Source of the DNA: an uncultured bacterium
Lineage (GTDB): Bacteria; Pseudomonadota; Alphaproteobacteria; Rhodospirillales; Rhodospirillaceae
DNA length: 5,813 nt
Direction of reading: 5' to 3'
NCBI GenBank assembly: GCA_903896775.1
Contig: CAITZE010000228.1
Location: 1-5,813 of the forward strand
Shown here: positions 1 through 5,784 of the stretch, piece after piece
How positions within the stretch are numbered: the stretch's first letter is position 1
Layout of the letters: every line of letters starts with the position of its first letter
Translations under genes and position numbers: made by a program
Notes under the pieces: model-generated
Seen by the model: only the letters and a program-made list of their open reading frames with translations
Databases searched by the model: none
What the model was told of the DNA's origin: nothing

Positions 1-621
1 CGCATCGTAGCTGCCACCAACATCGACCTGCCGGCTGCTGCGGCGGCTGGAAAATTCCGTGAGGATTTGCTCGATCGTTTGGCCTTCGACGTTCTGACGC
101 TTCCGCCGTTACGCGCGCGCGCTGGCGATATCGGTTTGCTTTCGGACCATTTCGCGCGTGCCATGGCGAAGGATCTGGGCTGGGCCGCTTTTCCAGGTTT
201 CTCAGCGGCGGCGAGGGCGGCATTGGAAGCTTACGCGTGGCCCGGCAATGTGCGTGAATTGAAAAATGTCGTCGAACGCGCCGTGGCTTACAGTGCTAAC
301 CCTGCATCGCCCGTCGATAACATTGTGTTCGATCCCTTTGCGTCGCCCTTTCGCCCGGCGGCAAAAGCAAACGTCGTTGCGACAAGTTCGCCGCCGTTAT
401 CCGCCGGTGAAACTCAGCCGTCAGCCTTTAACGCTATAGCGTTACCGTCTGATTTCAAATCCGCCGTTGCGAGTTTTGAGCGCGATCTTTTGACCCGAGC
501 CTTGAACGAAGCGCGTCACAACCAGCGTGTCGCCGCAAAGCGTCTTGGGATGGGTTATCACCAATTTCGCAATATTTTACGGAAGCACGGCCTGTTGCCA
601 TCGCGCGAGGAGAAACCCTAA
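1..621 (+). CDS. pspF: PspF, sigma-54-dependent phage-shock activator (5' end missing)
   Basis: This is the C-terminal 206 residues of a bacterial enhancer-binding protein; the reading frame is open to the window edge, so the start and the Walker A/B part of the AAA+ domain lie upstream. Seen here: a sensor I segment (VAATN, Asn at visible residue 7), the two arginine fingers in FREDLLDR (visible residues 20 and 26), LPPLR, and WPGNVRELKNVVER with the sensor II Arg at 85. The spacings between these residues equal those of E. coli PspF N149, R162, R168 and R227. The phrases DRLAFDV, FPGF, DPF and YHQFR are PspF-like rather than NtrC-like in general. A roughly 45-residue linker (about 111-155) leads to a Fis-type helix-turn-helix (about 159-198). 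In known systems PspF activates sigma-54 transcription of pspA operons during inner-membrane stress, is inhibited by PspA and has no receiver domain. pspA would be expected upstream, outside the window. The gene is convergent with the next one. I am confident of the family and fairly confident of PspF itself. Confidence 0.93.
   Translation, partial: RIVAATNIDLPAAAAAGKFREDLLDRLAFDVLTLPPLRARAGDIGLLSDHFARAMAKDLGWAAFPGFSAAARAALEAYAWPGNVRELKNVVERAVAYSANPASPVDNIVFDPFASPFRPAAKANVVATSSPPLSAGETQPSAFNAIALPSDFKSAVASFERDLLTRALNEARHNQRVAAKRLGMGYHQFRNILRKHGLLPSREEKP
429..444. repeat. 16-bp perfect palindrome inside pspF
   Basis: TAACGCTATAGCGTTA is a perfect self-complementary 16-mer in the part of pspF that encodes the linker between the AAA+ core and the DNA-binding domain (codons around Asn144-Leu148 of the visible protein). 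It does not interrupt the frame. It could be an intragenic protein-binding site or chance; a perfect 16-mer is expected well under once in a window this size. No function is assigned. Confidence 0.5.
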
Positions 622-635
622 GTAGCTATAAAGTA

Positions 636-1574
636 CTATCGGCTCAGCGTTTTTAGCAGGCTCAATTCAACATGTGCTTCACTTCGCTCAATACTATCTA
701 GCGGGCACGCTTTCTCACCGGCTGCAAAGTCCAGCGCCGCGCGCTCTTCTTTGCCGTGCGTCAGCCGCCATAACCCCATGAACATGGCTTGTTCGCAGGC
801 GCCGACATCACCGAGTAGTTTTGCGGCGTCGGTGTCGGTTTGCGCCGTCAGCAGTGCGCGCGTCATGCGCCACTCCGGTTCAGGGCCGGCGTGCTGTTCC
901 AGCTCTTCCCACGACAGAAATTGTTTGCCGCGCAATCGCGACTTGGCCAGCCATAAAGCCGCGAGGCCGTCATCGTGCTTCACCTCAAGCATTGCACTGA
1001 ATTGCGCGGCGGCTTCGGGCCAGCGCCCGGCGAGATATAAAGCAGCGCCACGTCCGACTGCACCTGTATCGCTGCGCGGCATAACGCGCGTGAGGTTTTC
1101 GTAGTCGGCGACGGCTTCATCGAAGCGGGCAGCAACGACTTTTAAGTAAGCGCGGCGGCGCAAGACCTCAACTTCTTCCGGCTTTAAGATTGCCGCGTTA
1201 TCGAGATCGTCGATGGCGTCGTTATAACGGCCAATCCGCTGATAAAGCACGGCGCGTTCCAGATATCGCCGCCAGCCTTTCGGATCCAAAATGATTGCCT
1301 GATTGGCATCGGCTAAAGCCTTGTCGTAATTCTTCTGTGTGCCGTAAACGGCTGCGCGGCGTGCGTAATCGTCGGCGTCGATGGACCCATAAGCAATCAC
1401 CGCGCTGAAGGCTTTGATTGCGCCGGCAGTATCGCCCGCCACGAACAGATCCATGCCTTGGTTTGAGACGGCGCGGGCCTCGCTGGCGTCGGAGATTTTA
1501 TACGTCGGACCGCTCGCACAGGCCGAGAGCAAGATGCTAAGCATCGCTCCTACATAAGCCTGACCCCATTTCAT
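636..1574 (-). CDS. TPR-repeat outer-membrane lipoprotein, NlpI-like
   Basis: A 312-residue protein with a lipoprotein signal: Lys2, a hydrophobic stretch and the lipobox LSAC with the lipidated Cys at 19. Residue 20 is Ala, not Asp, so the outer membrane is the likely destination. Five tetratricopeptide units follow in tandem at about 33-66, 68-101, 102-135, 136-169 and 170-203; the clearest are those ending in DP and KP. The C-terminal part (about 204-312) is helical, with Cys260 and Cys290 that could form a disulfide in the periplasm. TPR lipoproteins of the NlpI type act as periplasmic adaptors for peptidoglycan enzymes and proteases; that role here is inference from architecture only. 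The ATG is supported by GAGGG at 1585-1589, 10 bases upstream. The gene lies 105 bases after the nitronate monooxygenase gene on the same strand, so it may be co-transcribed or have its own promoter. Its stop is 14 bases from the convergent pspF stop, with no clear terminator between them. Confidence 0.88.
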   Translation of the reverse strand: MKWGQAYVGAMLSILLSACASGPTYKISDASEARAVSNQGMDLFVAGDTAGAIKAFSAVIAYGSIDADDYARRAAVYGTQKNYDKALADANQAIILDPKGWRRYLERAVLYQRIGRYNDAIDDLDNAAILKPEEVEVLRRRAYLKVVAARFDEAVADYENLTRVMPRSDTGAVGRGAALYLAGRWPEAAAQFSAMLEVKHDDGLAALWLAKSRLRGKQFLSWEELEQHAGPEPEWRMTRALLTAQTDTDAAKLLGDVGACEQAMFMGLWRLTHGKEERAALDFAAGEKACPLDSIERSEAHVELSLLKTLSR

Positions 1575-1612
1575 GAGCGGTTTTCCCTCGCTGTATCAGC
1601 GGCAGCACTTTA

Positions 1613-1629
1613 ACGAGTTTGAAGCTCGT
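1613..1629 (-). other. small hairpin in the leader of the TPR lipoprotein gene
   Basis: ACGAG and CTCGT form a 5-bp perfect stem with a 7-base loop, about 40 bases upstream of the lipoprotein start. No U-run follows it, so it is not a convincing terminator for the upstream operon. It may be chance. Confidence 0.2.
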
Positions 1630-1633
1630 GAAT

Positions 1634-1663
1634 AATTAAATGAAAAATTAAATGTGCGGATAA
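1634..1663 (-). promoter_or_regulatory. AT-rich candidate promoter with a 9-bp direct repeat
   Basis: The 105-base gap before the lipoprotein gene holds a sharply AT-rich block. On the plus strand AATTAAATG occurs twice, at 1634-1642 and 1646-1654, exactly 12 bases apart. Read on the minus strand each copy contains TTTAAT, a 5 of 6 match to the -10 consensus. For the downstream copy (1635-1640), TTATCC at 1658-1663 sits 17 bases away as a poor -35. This would give the lipoprotein gene its own promoter and a leader of about 50 bases. The repeat could equally be a tandem regulator site or low-complexity sequence. Confidence 0.28.
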
Positions 1664-1679
1664 AAGACGATTCCGCGCC

Positions 1680-2759
1680 TTAATTTGGCTGCCTCTGCGC
1701 CGCGAAAGCCTGTTCCATCTCGCGCTGCAGTTCAGCAACAAGATCGGCTGCCGGCATAACGCGCGCCAAGGCCACGGCTTGGCCTGCCCATTGTGCGCCG
1801 TAACCGGTTTCGCCTTTAGCTTTAGCCGCGGCATTGAGGGCTTTGCCGGCATCGTAGGCCATTGGATAAGGCGCGATATCTTCAACCGGAATGTCTTCGC
1901 CGATCTCGGTGAACTTGTTAGCAATGCAGCGCGCCGGCCGGCCCGAAATCGCCGTCGTTATGACCGTGCGCACATTGGCGCGGTCCAGCAGCGCGGCACG
2001 ATAACCATTGTCGGCATCGGTCTCAGGGCAGGCAATAAAAGCTGTGCCGAGCTGTGCGGCGCTGGCGCCAAGCGTAAGGCAGGCAGCGATGCCCGCGCCG
2101 TCCATGATGCCGCCCGCAGCGATCACGGGAATTTTCAGATGACGGACGAGGAGACGCGTGAGAGCCATTGTCCCAAGGCGCTCATCGCGCGCCGTGGGAT
2201 CGAATACGCCGCGATGTCCGCCGGCTTCATAGCCTTGCGCCACAACGGCATCGATGCCCGTCGCCGCCACGATTTTAGCTTCTTCCAGATTTGTCGCAGA
2301 AGCGAGCAGCGTAATGCCGACTGACCGCAAGGCAGCAATCTTCGCCGGCGACGGCAGACCAAAATGAAAACTCACTACCGCCGGCCGTTCGAGCATGAAC
2401 ATCTCGAACATTGCATCGTCAGTGACGAAGCTTTTGTAAATCTCACGCAATTCTCGCGGCGGCTCTGCATCAAAGCGTTTGAACGCGGGCGCGAGTTTTG
2501 CGATCCAACCTTCTTCGCGCGCGGGGTCGGCGACAGGAGGTCGGTGGCAAAATACATTCACATTGAATGGATGGTTGGTGCCCGCACGGACGCCGGCGAT
2601 CATGCCGCGCGCTTTCTCGGCAGTGACGGCGCCAACCCCGATGGACCCCAGGCCGCCAGCGTTCGACACCGCTGCGGCCAATGCCGCCGTGGATGTGCCG
2701 GCCATGGGCGCTTGGATAATGGGTAGCGAAACGCCGAGCTTTCGTAAGAGAGCGTTCAA
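1680..2759 (-). CDS. nitronate monooxygenase-family flavoprotein
   Basis: A 359-residue FMN-dependent TIM-barrel protein of the nitronate monooxygenase (formerly 2-nitropropane dioxygenase) family, about the usual length. Motifs in order: PIIQAPMAGTST (13-24), GGLGSIG (35-41), NVNVF (66-70), VVSFHFGLP (128-136), QGYEAGGHRG (175-184) with the family's probable catalytic His at 182, IPVIAAGGIMDG (210-221) and GASAAQLGTAF (231-241). The last two glycine-rich stretches bind the FMN phosphate in known members. The family oxidises alkyl nitronates such as propionate 3-nitronate; some relatives are NAD(P)H:quinone reductases and others are of unknown activity, so the substrate is not fixed by the sequence. 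The start is a TTG at 2759, 9 bases after the TAG of the SQR gene and in the same frame. No in-frame ATG occurs before Met19, which already lies inside the conserved core, so TTG is the best choice. The Shine-Dalgarno is weak (GAG about 8 bases upstream), suggesting translation coupled to the SQR gene. The cytoplasm is the expected location. Confidence 0.9.
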   Translation of the reverse strand: MNALLRKLGVSLPIIQAPMAGTSTAALAAAVSNAGGLGSIGVGAVTAEKARGMIAGVRAGTNHPFNVNVFCHRPPVADPAREEGWIAKLAPAFKRFDAEPPRELREIYKSFVTDDAMFEMFMLERPAVVSFHFGLPSPAKIAALRSVGITLLASATNLEEAKIVAATGIDAVVAQGYEAGGHRGVFDPTARDERLGTMALTRLLVRHLKIPVIAAGGIMDGAGIAACLTLGASAAQLGTAFIACPETDADNGYRAALLDRANVRTVITTAISGRPARCIANKFTEIGEDIPVEDIAPYPMAYDAGKALNAAAKAKGETGYGAQWAGQAVALARVMPAADLVAELQREMEQAFAAQRQPN

Positions 2760-2768
2760 GCGCGCGCT

Positions 2769-4019
2769 CTACGCCGCCGGATCAACGTACGAGGTGTCGT
2801 GCGCCGGAAAAGATTCGCGGCCCTTCAGCATATAATCCCAATAAAGGAGGGGAAGGCCGGTCGTCTTGATCCACCAGTTGATATAGCGCTCTTTGCGCGG
2901 ATCGAGCGGCAGCGTCGGCGTCGGCTTGCCGCCGTAAATGAACTCGGCCATCAACACTTTGCCGTAAGCCGTAGTCACCGGGCAGGCACCATAACCGTCG
3001 TAAGCTTCTTCGATCGCGCCGCCCTTGAGGAGATGCAGAAGATTACGCACGACGACAGGCGCTTGTTTGCGTACAGCAGCTGCGGTCTTGGAATTGGCTG
3101 TGCCGGCCGCATCGCCCAGGCTGAAGACGTTCTTGTACTTGAGATGCTGCAAGCTGTTGGCATGCACATCGACAAAGCCAGTGGCATTGGCGAGCGGGCT
3201 GTTCTTCACAAAGTCCGGCGCGCTTTGAGGTGGCGTCACATGCAGCATGTCGTAATCAAGCGTTACGGTTTGACCCTGCTGTTCGCCGGCGGTCACAGCA
3301 AAGATCGCCTTTCTTTTGCGTCCGTCGATTTCGACGAGGTTGTGGTTATAGCTCACAGGAATTTTGTGATGCTCGGCCACCTTCACCAACTCCTTGGCAT
3401 AAAATGGAACGCCGAAGATCGCAGGGGTTGCCGTCAGGAAGCGCACTTCGCAATGCTCACGAATGCCGCTTTTGGCTAGATAGTCCGCCGCGAGATAAGC
3501 AATTTTCTGCGGCGCGCCGGGGCACTTGATCGGCATGGGTGCTTGCGTGAACAGAGCCTTCGCGCCGGGCTTCAAGTTTTTGAGAAGCTCGAAGGTGTAT
3601 TCAACGGTATTGGGCGAATAGTTGCTGCAGACACCATAGCGGCCGACATATTCCTTCAAGCCCTTGATGCCGCCCCAATTGATCTGCAGGCCCGGGCATA
3701 CCACTAGGTAGTCGTAGGAGACCGTTGTACCGTCGGCGAGGGTGAGTGAATTGCTGTCGGGCTGGAAGCTCGTGACGGCGTCCTTGATCCAGGTGACGTC
3801 GTCGGGAATCAAATCCTCTTCGTTGCGCCGGGTGTCTTCAAGTTTGTAAGCGCCGCCGCCGACCAAAGTAAAAGCGGCTTGATAATAATGTGCATCCGCC
3901 GGATCGATGATCGCGATATCGAGCGGAATCTCATGTTCGGCTCTGTGCAGCCGGGCCGCCACCGTAATGCCGGCAGCGCCGCCGCCGACGATGAGAATTT
4001 GATGATGTTTCGCGGCCAT
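2769..4019 (-). CDS. sqr: type II sulfide:quinone oxidoreductase (SQR)
   Basis: A 416-residue FAD enzyme that oxidises sulfide to a persulfide or polysulfide and passes electrons to the membrane quinone pool. Using the ATG at 4019: the FAD-binding GGGAAG is at 12-17 after a beta strand (ILIVG), a second dinucleotide-fold segment is YDYLVVCPG (about 102-110), and the C-terminal FAD contact is SLGDAAG (300-306). The two catalytic cysteines of the human SQOR/type II group are both present: Cys166 in IKCPGAPQK and Cys346 in YDGYGACPVTTAYGKV. MLHVTPP, SKTAAAVR and the FIYGGKP to LLYWDYML tail also match that group, with a C-terminal amphipathic region fit for membrane attachment. The open frame extends to a GTG at 4034, but a GGGAG Shine-Dalgarno overlaps that codon and sits 8 bases before the ATG, so the ATG is preferred. 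It is the first gene of an operon with the nitronate monooxygenase-like gene. No persulfide dioxygenase or rhodanese is in the window. A related flavocytochrome or NADH dehydrogenase is less likely given the cysteine pattern. Confidence 0.92.
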   Translation of the reverse strand: MAAKHHQILIVGGGAAGITVAARLHRAEHEIPLDIAIIDPADAHYYQAAFTLVGGGAYKLEDTRRNEEDLIPDDVTWIKDAVTSFQPDSNSLTLADGTTVSYDYLVVCPGLQINWGGIKGLKEYVGRYGVCSNYSPNTVEYTFELLKNLKPGAKALFTQAPMPIKCPGAPQKIAYLAADYLAKSGIREHCEVRFLTATPAIFGVPFYAKELVKVAEHHKIPVSYNHNLVEIDGRKRKAIFAVTAGEQQGQTVTLDYDMLHVTPPQSAPDFVKNSPLANATGFVDVHANSLQHLKYKNVFSLGDAAGTANSKTAAAVRKQAPVVVRNLLHLLKGGAIEEAYDGYGACPVTTAYGKVLMAEFIYGGKPTPTLPLDPRKERYINWWIKTTGLPLLYWDYMLKGRESFPAHDTSYVDPAA

Positions 4020-4027
4020 GCCGTGTT

Positions 4028-4032
4028 CTCCC
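4028..4032 (-). promoter_or_regulatory. Shine-Dalgarno of sqr that decides its start
   Basis: GGGAG on the minus strand lies 8 bases upstream of the ATG at 4019 and overlaps the in-frame GTG at 4032-4034. A ribosome bound here would start at the ATG, making the five extra N-terminal residues of the longer frame unlikely. Confidence 0.75.
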
Positions 4033-4043
4033 ACTCAAGTGTT

Positions 4044-4070
4044 CAGCCCTTATCTCACCATCTTGGGCTG
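4044..4070. promoter_or_regulatory. inverted repeat in the sqr leader
   Basis: CAGCCC (4044-4049) and GGGCTG (4065-4070) are perfect 6-bp arms 15 bases apart, about 25 bases upstream of the sqr start. It could be a regulator site for the SQR operon or a leader hairpin. Arms of this length can occur by chance in a gap this size, so the call is weak. I see no good -35/-10 pair in this 108-base gap. Confidence 0.2.
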
Positions 4071-4127
4071 CGCGTCACAAGGCCTGGAAATGTTTTTCTC
4101 CGCTCCTTGCAACAAAGGCGGGCGGAT

Positions 4128-5207
4128 TTACGCTGAAGTGTGCTTGGGGGGATAGGAATGCTGGCCGCCCGCCGAATCCCGTGTGATCGGTTCCCGCACT
4201 ATATAAGTGCCGTCACCCTCCGGAGAGAAGTAGCTGCTGTCGACCGGAACTTTGCCGGCGCCGCCGGGAATATCGAGAATGTAGGTGGGCAGCGCGAGGC
4301 CCGAGACTTTTCCGCGCAGACCCTGGATCAAGGCTTGGCCACGTTCCAGAGGCACTCGGAAATGGCTTGTGCCGGGCGCGTAATCAAGCTGGTGCAGGTA
4401 GTAGGGTTTGATACGGGCCGCCACCAGCGCGCGGAATAAGTTCTCGAGATCTTCGGAAGTGTCGTTAACGCCCTTCAAAAGCACGGTTTGGGCGAGCAAA
4501 GGAATTCCGGCATCGGCCAATCGCGCGCAGGCAGCGACAGCACCGGCGGTTAGCTCGGCGGCGTGATTGCAGTGAGCGCCGACATACACCGCTTTGCGCG
4601 TCAGCTTCAGGGCCGCGACCAACTCATCATTGATCCGCTCGGGGGCCGCGACCGGCACGCGGCTATGAATGCGGATGACTTTCACATGCGGGATGTCATC
4701 GAGGGCTGCGACAATCTCGCCAATCCTGCGCGGCGAAAGCACCAGCGGATCGCCGCCCGTCAGCAGGACTTCCCAGATGCTGGGTGTTGCGCGGATATAG
4801 TCGAGTGCTGCCGTCATTTCATCGGTGCTCAGCGTGCCGTCGCCGACCGTCTCGCGCCGGAAACAGAAGCGGCAATAGACCGCGCAGGCGAGGGTGGGCA
4901 TTAGCAAAACACGGTCGGGATAACGGTGAACGATGCCCTTGAGCGGGGAATGGGTGTGGTCGCCAACGGGATCGGCGCGCTCTTCTGGCGAAGCGTTCAA
5001 CTCTTGAATGCTTGGCACGAACTGCCGTGCAATAGGGTCGCCATATTCCGCAATCAAGCGCGCGAGGGCCGGGGGGATGGCGGTGGCATAACGGGCTGAA
5101 ACTGCTTCTAAATCAGGAACATCGCTGGCCGTGACCATGCCTGCTGCCGCCAGCTCGGCCGGCGTCTTAAGCGTTTTAACCAAGGCCTGGGATGCGGCGA
5201 TATTCAT
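4128..5207 (-). CDS. lysine 2,3-aminomutase-like radical SAM/PLP enzyme
   Basis: A 359-residue KamA/EpmB-family protein. Numbered from the ATG at 5207: the radical SAM cluster motif is CAVYCRFCF with Cys108, Cys112 and Cys115, followed by Arg117; SAM-binding GGDP is at 151-154; RIHSRVP is at 179-185; LLKGVND is at 243-249. Asp275 (LHQLDY), Asp312 (ILDIPGG) and Lys319 (GGAGKVPV) align in spacing with D293, D330 and K337 of clostridial lysine 2,3-aminomutase, which bind the substrate epsilon-amino group and PLP. E. coli EpmB, as I recall it, lacks the second Asp, so this protein is closer to true KamA in its pocket while as short as EpmB. The product may be beta-lysine, or beta-lysyl groups for EF-P modification; no efp, epmA or ablB gene is in the window to decide. 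The start is uncertain: the frame runs to a TTG at 5243, which has GGGA about 5 bases upstream, while the ATG has no well-spaced Shine-Dalgarno. The conserved homology begins only after the ATG. It is divergent from marR. Confidence 0.9.
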   Translation of the reverse strand: MNIAASQALVKTLKTPAELAAAGMVTASDVPDLEAVSARYATAIPPALARLIAEYGDPIARQFVPSIQELNASPEERADPVGDHTHSPLKGIVHRYPDRVLLMPTLACAVYCRFCFRRETVGDGTLSTDEMTAALDYIRATPSIWEVLLTGGDPLVLSPRRIGEIVAALDDIPHVKVIRIHSRVPVAAPERINDELVAALKLTRKAVYVGAHCNHAAELTAGAVAACARLADAGIPLLAQTVLLKGVNDTSEDLENLFRALVAARIKPYYLHQLDYAPGTSHFRVPLERGQALIQGLRGKVSGLALPTYILDIPGGAGKVPVDSSYFSPEGDGTYIVREPITRDSAGGQHSYPPKHTSA

Positions 5208-5230
5208 ACCCCGCGTGGTCGGGCAAATCC

Positions 5231-5244
5231 CTTGACGAGTCAAG
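5231..5244. promoter_or_regulatory. inverted repeat CTTGAC-2-GTCAAG in the divergent control region
   Basis: Two perfect 6-bp arms (5231-5236 and 5239-5244) separated by GA. Each arm carries TTGAC, a -35-like sequence, one on each strand, though neither has a fitting -10 at 17 bases. It overlaps the alternative TTG start of the aminomutase gene. It may be a second operator for the marR-aminomutase region; it does not share sequence with the larger dyad at 5282-5306. Confidence 0.3.
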
Positions 5245-5261
5245 CCGTTCCCAAAAGGGTA

Positions 5262-5290
5262 TTGCGTCCGCTAGGTACCTGGAATATTTC
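5262..5290 (+). promoter_or_regulatory. candidate marR promoter overlapping the operator
   Basis: TTGCGT (5262-5267) and TATTTC (5285-5290) are 17 bases apart, each matching only 3 of 6 consensus positions. Alternatively TGGAATATT forms an extended -10 in the same place. In either case the -10 falls within the left arm of the dyad at 5282-5306, the geometry expected for autorepression by steric block. An 8-bp palindrome, AGGTACCT, lies in the spacer at 5273-5280. The hexamers are weak, so this rests mainly on position. Confidence 0.3.
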
Positions 5291-5306
5291 AAATTGTGAA
5301 ATATTC
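5282..5306. promoter_or_regulatory. probable MarR operator, perfect 10+10 bp inverted repeat
   Basis: GAATATTTCA (5282-5291) and TGAAATATTC (5297-5306) are exact reverse complements with a 5-base spacer. The dyad ends one base before the Shine-Dalgarno of marR. MarR-family dimers bind palindromes of about this size and usually repress their own gene and a divergent neighbour. It overlaps an in-frame GTG (5296) that would otherwise lengthen the MarR protein. Ten exact pairs make chance very unlikely; which protein binds is inferred from adjacency. Confidence 0.72.
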
Positions 5307-5311
5307 AGAGG
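5307..5311 (+). promoter_or_regulatory. Shine-Dalgarno of the marR-family gene
   Basis: AGAGG lies 5 bases before the ATG at 5317 and downstream of the in-frame GTG at 5296. It supports the ATG as the start and leaves the operator dyad wholly upstream of the coding region. Confidence 0.7.
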
Positions 5312-5316
5312 ATGGA

Positions 5317-5784
5317 ATGACCAAGGCGCCTTCCCCCGAACGCGAAAAACTCGCCGAACAGGCTGCGTTCTATCTGCGAAGTTTGCGGCATCTCCAGCAG
5401 GACTTTATGCGTCAGCTGGAGCCGATCCTTGCTGAGCAATACGGCATCGATTTCCGCGTCTACTTTATTATCAAGCATATTGAGATGGGTGCGGTGCATC
5501 CGGGTGCGATCTCCAAAGCCCTCCATTTGCCCAACAGCGTCATCACACGTCATCTCGACCAGATCGTCGAACGCGGCTTGCTTGAACGCAGTTTGGATAC
5601 GGACGACTCCCGCCGTATCAAACTGACTTTGACCAAGGAAGGCGAGCGCGTTGCCCGAGAAGCGCACCGCACGACCTGTGGCATTGTCGGTGAGCGACTT
5701 GAACGTTTGGCGCCTGCGCGGCGTGAGGCTTTCCTCGCGGCGCTTTCGGAACTTGCCGACGCTAGTGAGATTTCGCCGCGCTAA
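5317..5784 (+). CDS. MarR-family winged-helix transcriptional regulator
   Basis: A 155-residue protein of typical MarR length and layout: an N-terminal dimerisation helix (about 8-40), the helix-turn-helix in GAISKALHLPNSVITRHLDQIVERGLL (about 63-89), the wing with the MarR signature DTDDSRRIKLTLTKEG (94-109), and C-terminal dimerisation helices (about 110-150). The wing Arg residues at 99-100 are the ones that usually reach the minor groove. A single Cys at 121 lies in a C-terminal helix; the N-terminal reactive Cys of OhrR is absent, so peroxide sensing of that type is unlikely. The ligand is unknown. The start is the ATG at 5317, preceded by AGAGG, rather than the GTG at 5296 inside the operator. 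It is divergent from the aminomutase-like gene, which with itself is the most likely target. Related MarR regulators sense phenolic compounds, redox state or metabolites. Confidence 0.92.
   Translation: MTKAPSPEREKLAEQAAFYLRSLRHLQQDFMRQLEPILAEQYGIDFRVYFIIKHIEMGAVHPGAISKALHLPNSVITRHLDQIVERGLLERSLDTDDSRRIKLTLTKEGERVAREAHRTTCGIVGERLERLAPARREAFLAALSELADASEISPR

Noticed and set aside
1779..2324. 181-codon open frame on the plus strand opposite the nitronate monooxygenase-like gene
   Set aside because: The opposite strand encodes a clear conserved enzyme throughout; the composition (Arg- and His-rich) is typical of a GC-rich shadow frame.
2799..3479. 226-codon open frame on the plus strand opposite sqr
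   Set aside because: It is the antisense shadow of a well-conserved SQR gene; the translation shows no recognisable domain and it has no supporting context.
4048..4084. TTGTGA and GATAAG on the minus strand as an sqr promoter
   Set aside because: The spacing is about 20 bases and the hexamers match poorly; no better pair is present in the gap, so the sqr promoter is left unassigned.
4101..4124. CCTT/AAGG-centred dyad after the aminomutase-like gene as a terminator
   Set aside because: Only four clean pairs in the stem, mismatches beyond, and no U-tract in the direction of transcription.
5296..5316. GTG start adding seven residues to the MarR protein
   Set aside because: The codon lies within the perfect operator dyad, and a good Shine-Dalgarno sits downstream of it, positioned for the ATG at 5317.
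5305..5667. 120-codon minus-strand open frame over marR
   Set aside because: Antisense to a clear MarR protein with the conserved wing signature on the plus strand; no homology recognised.
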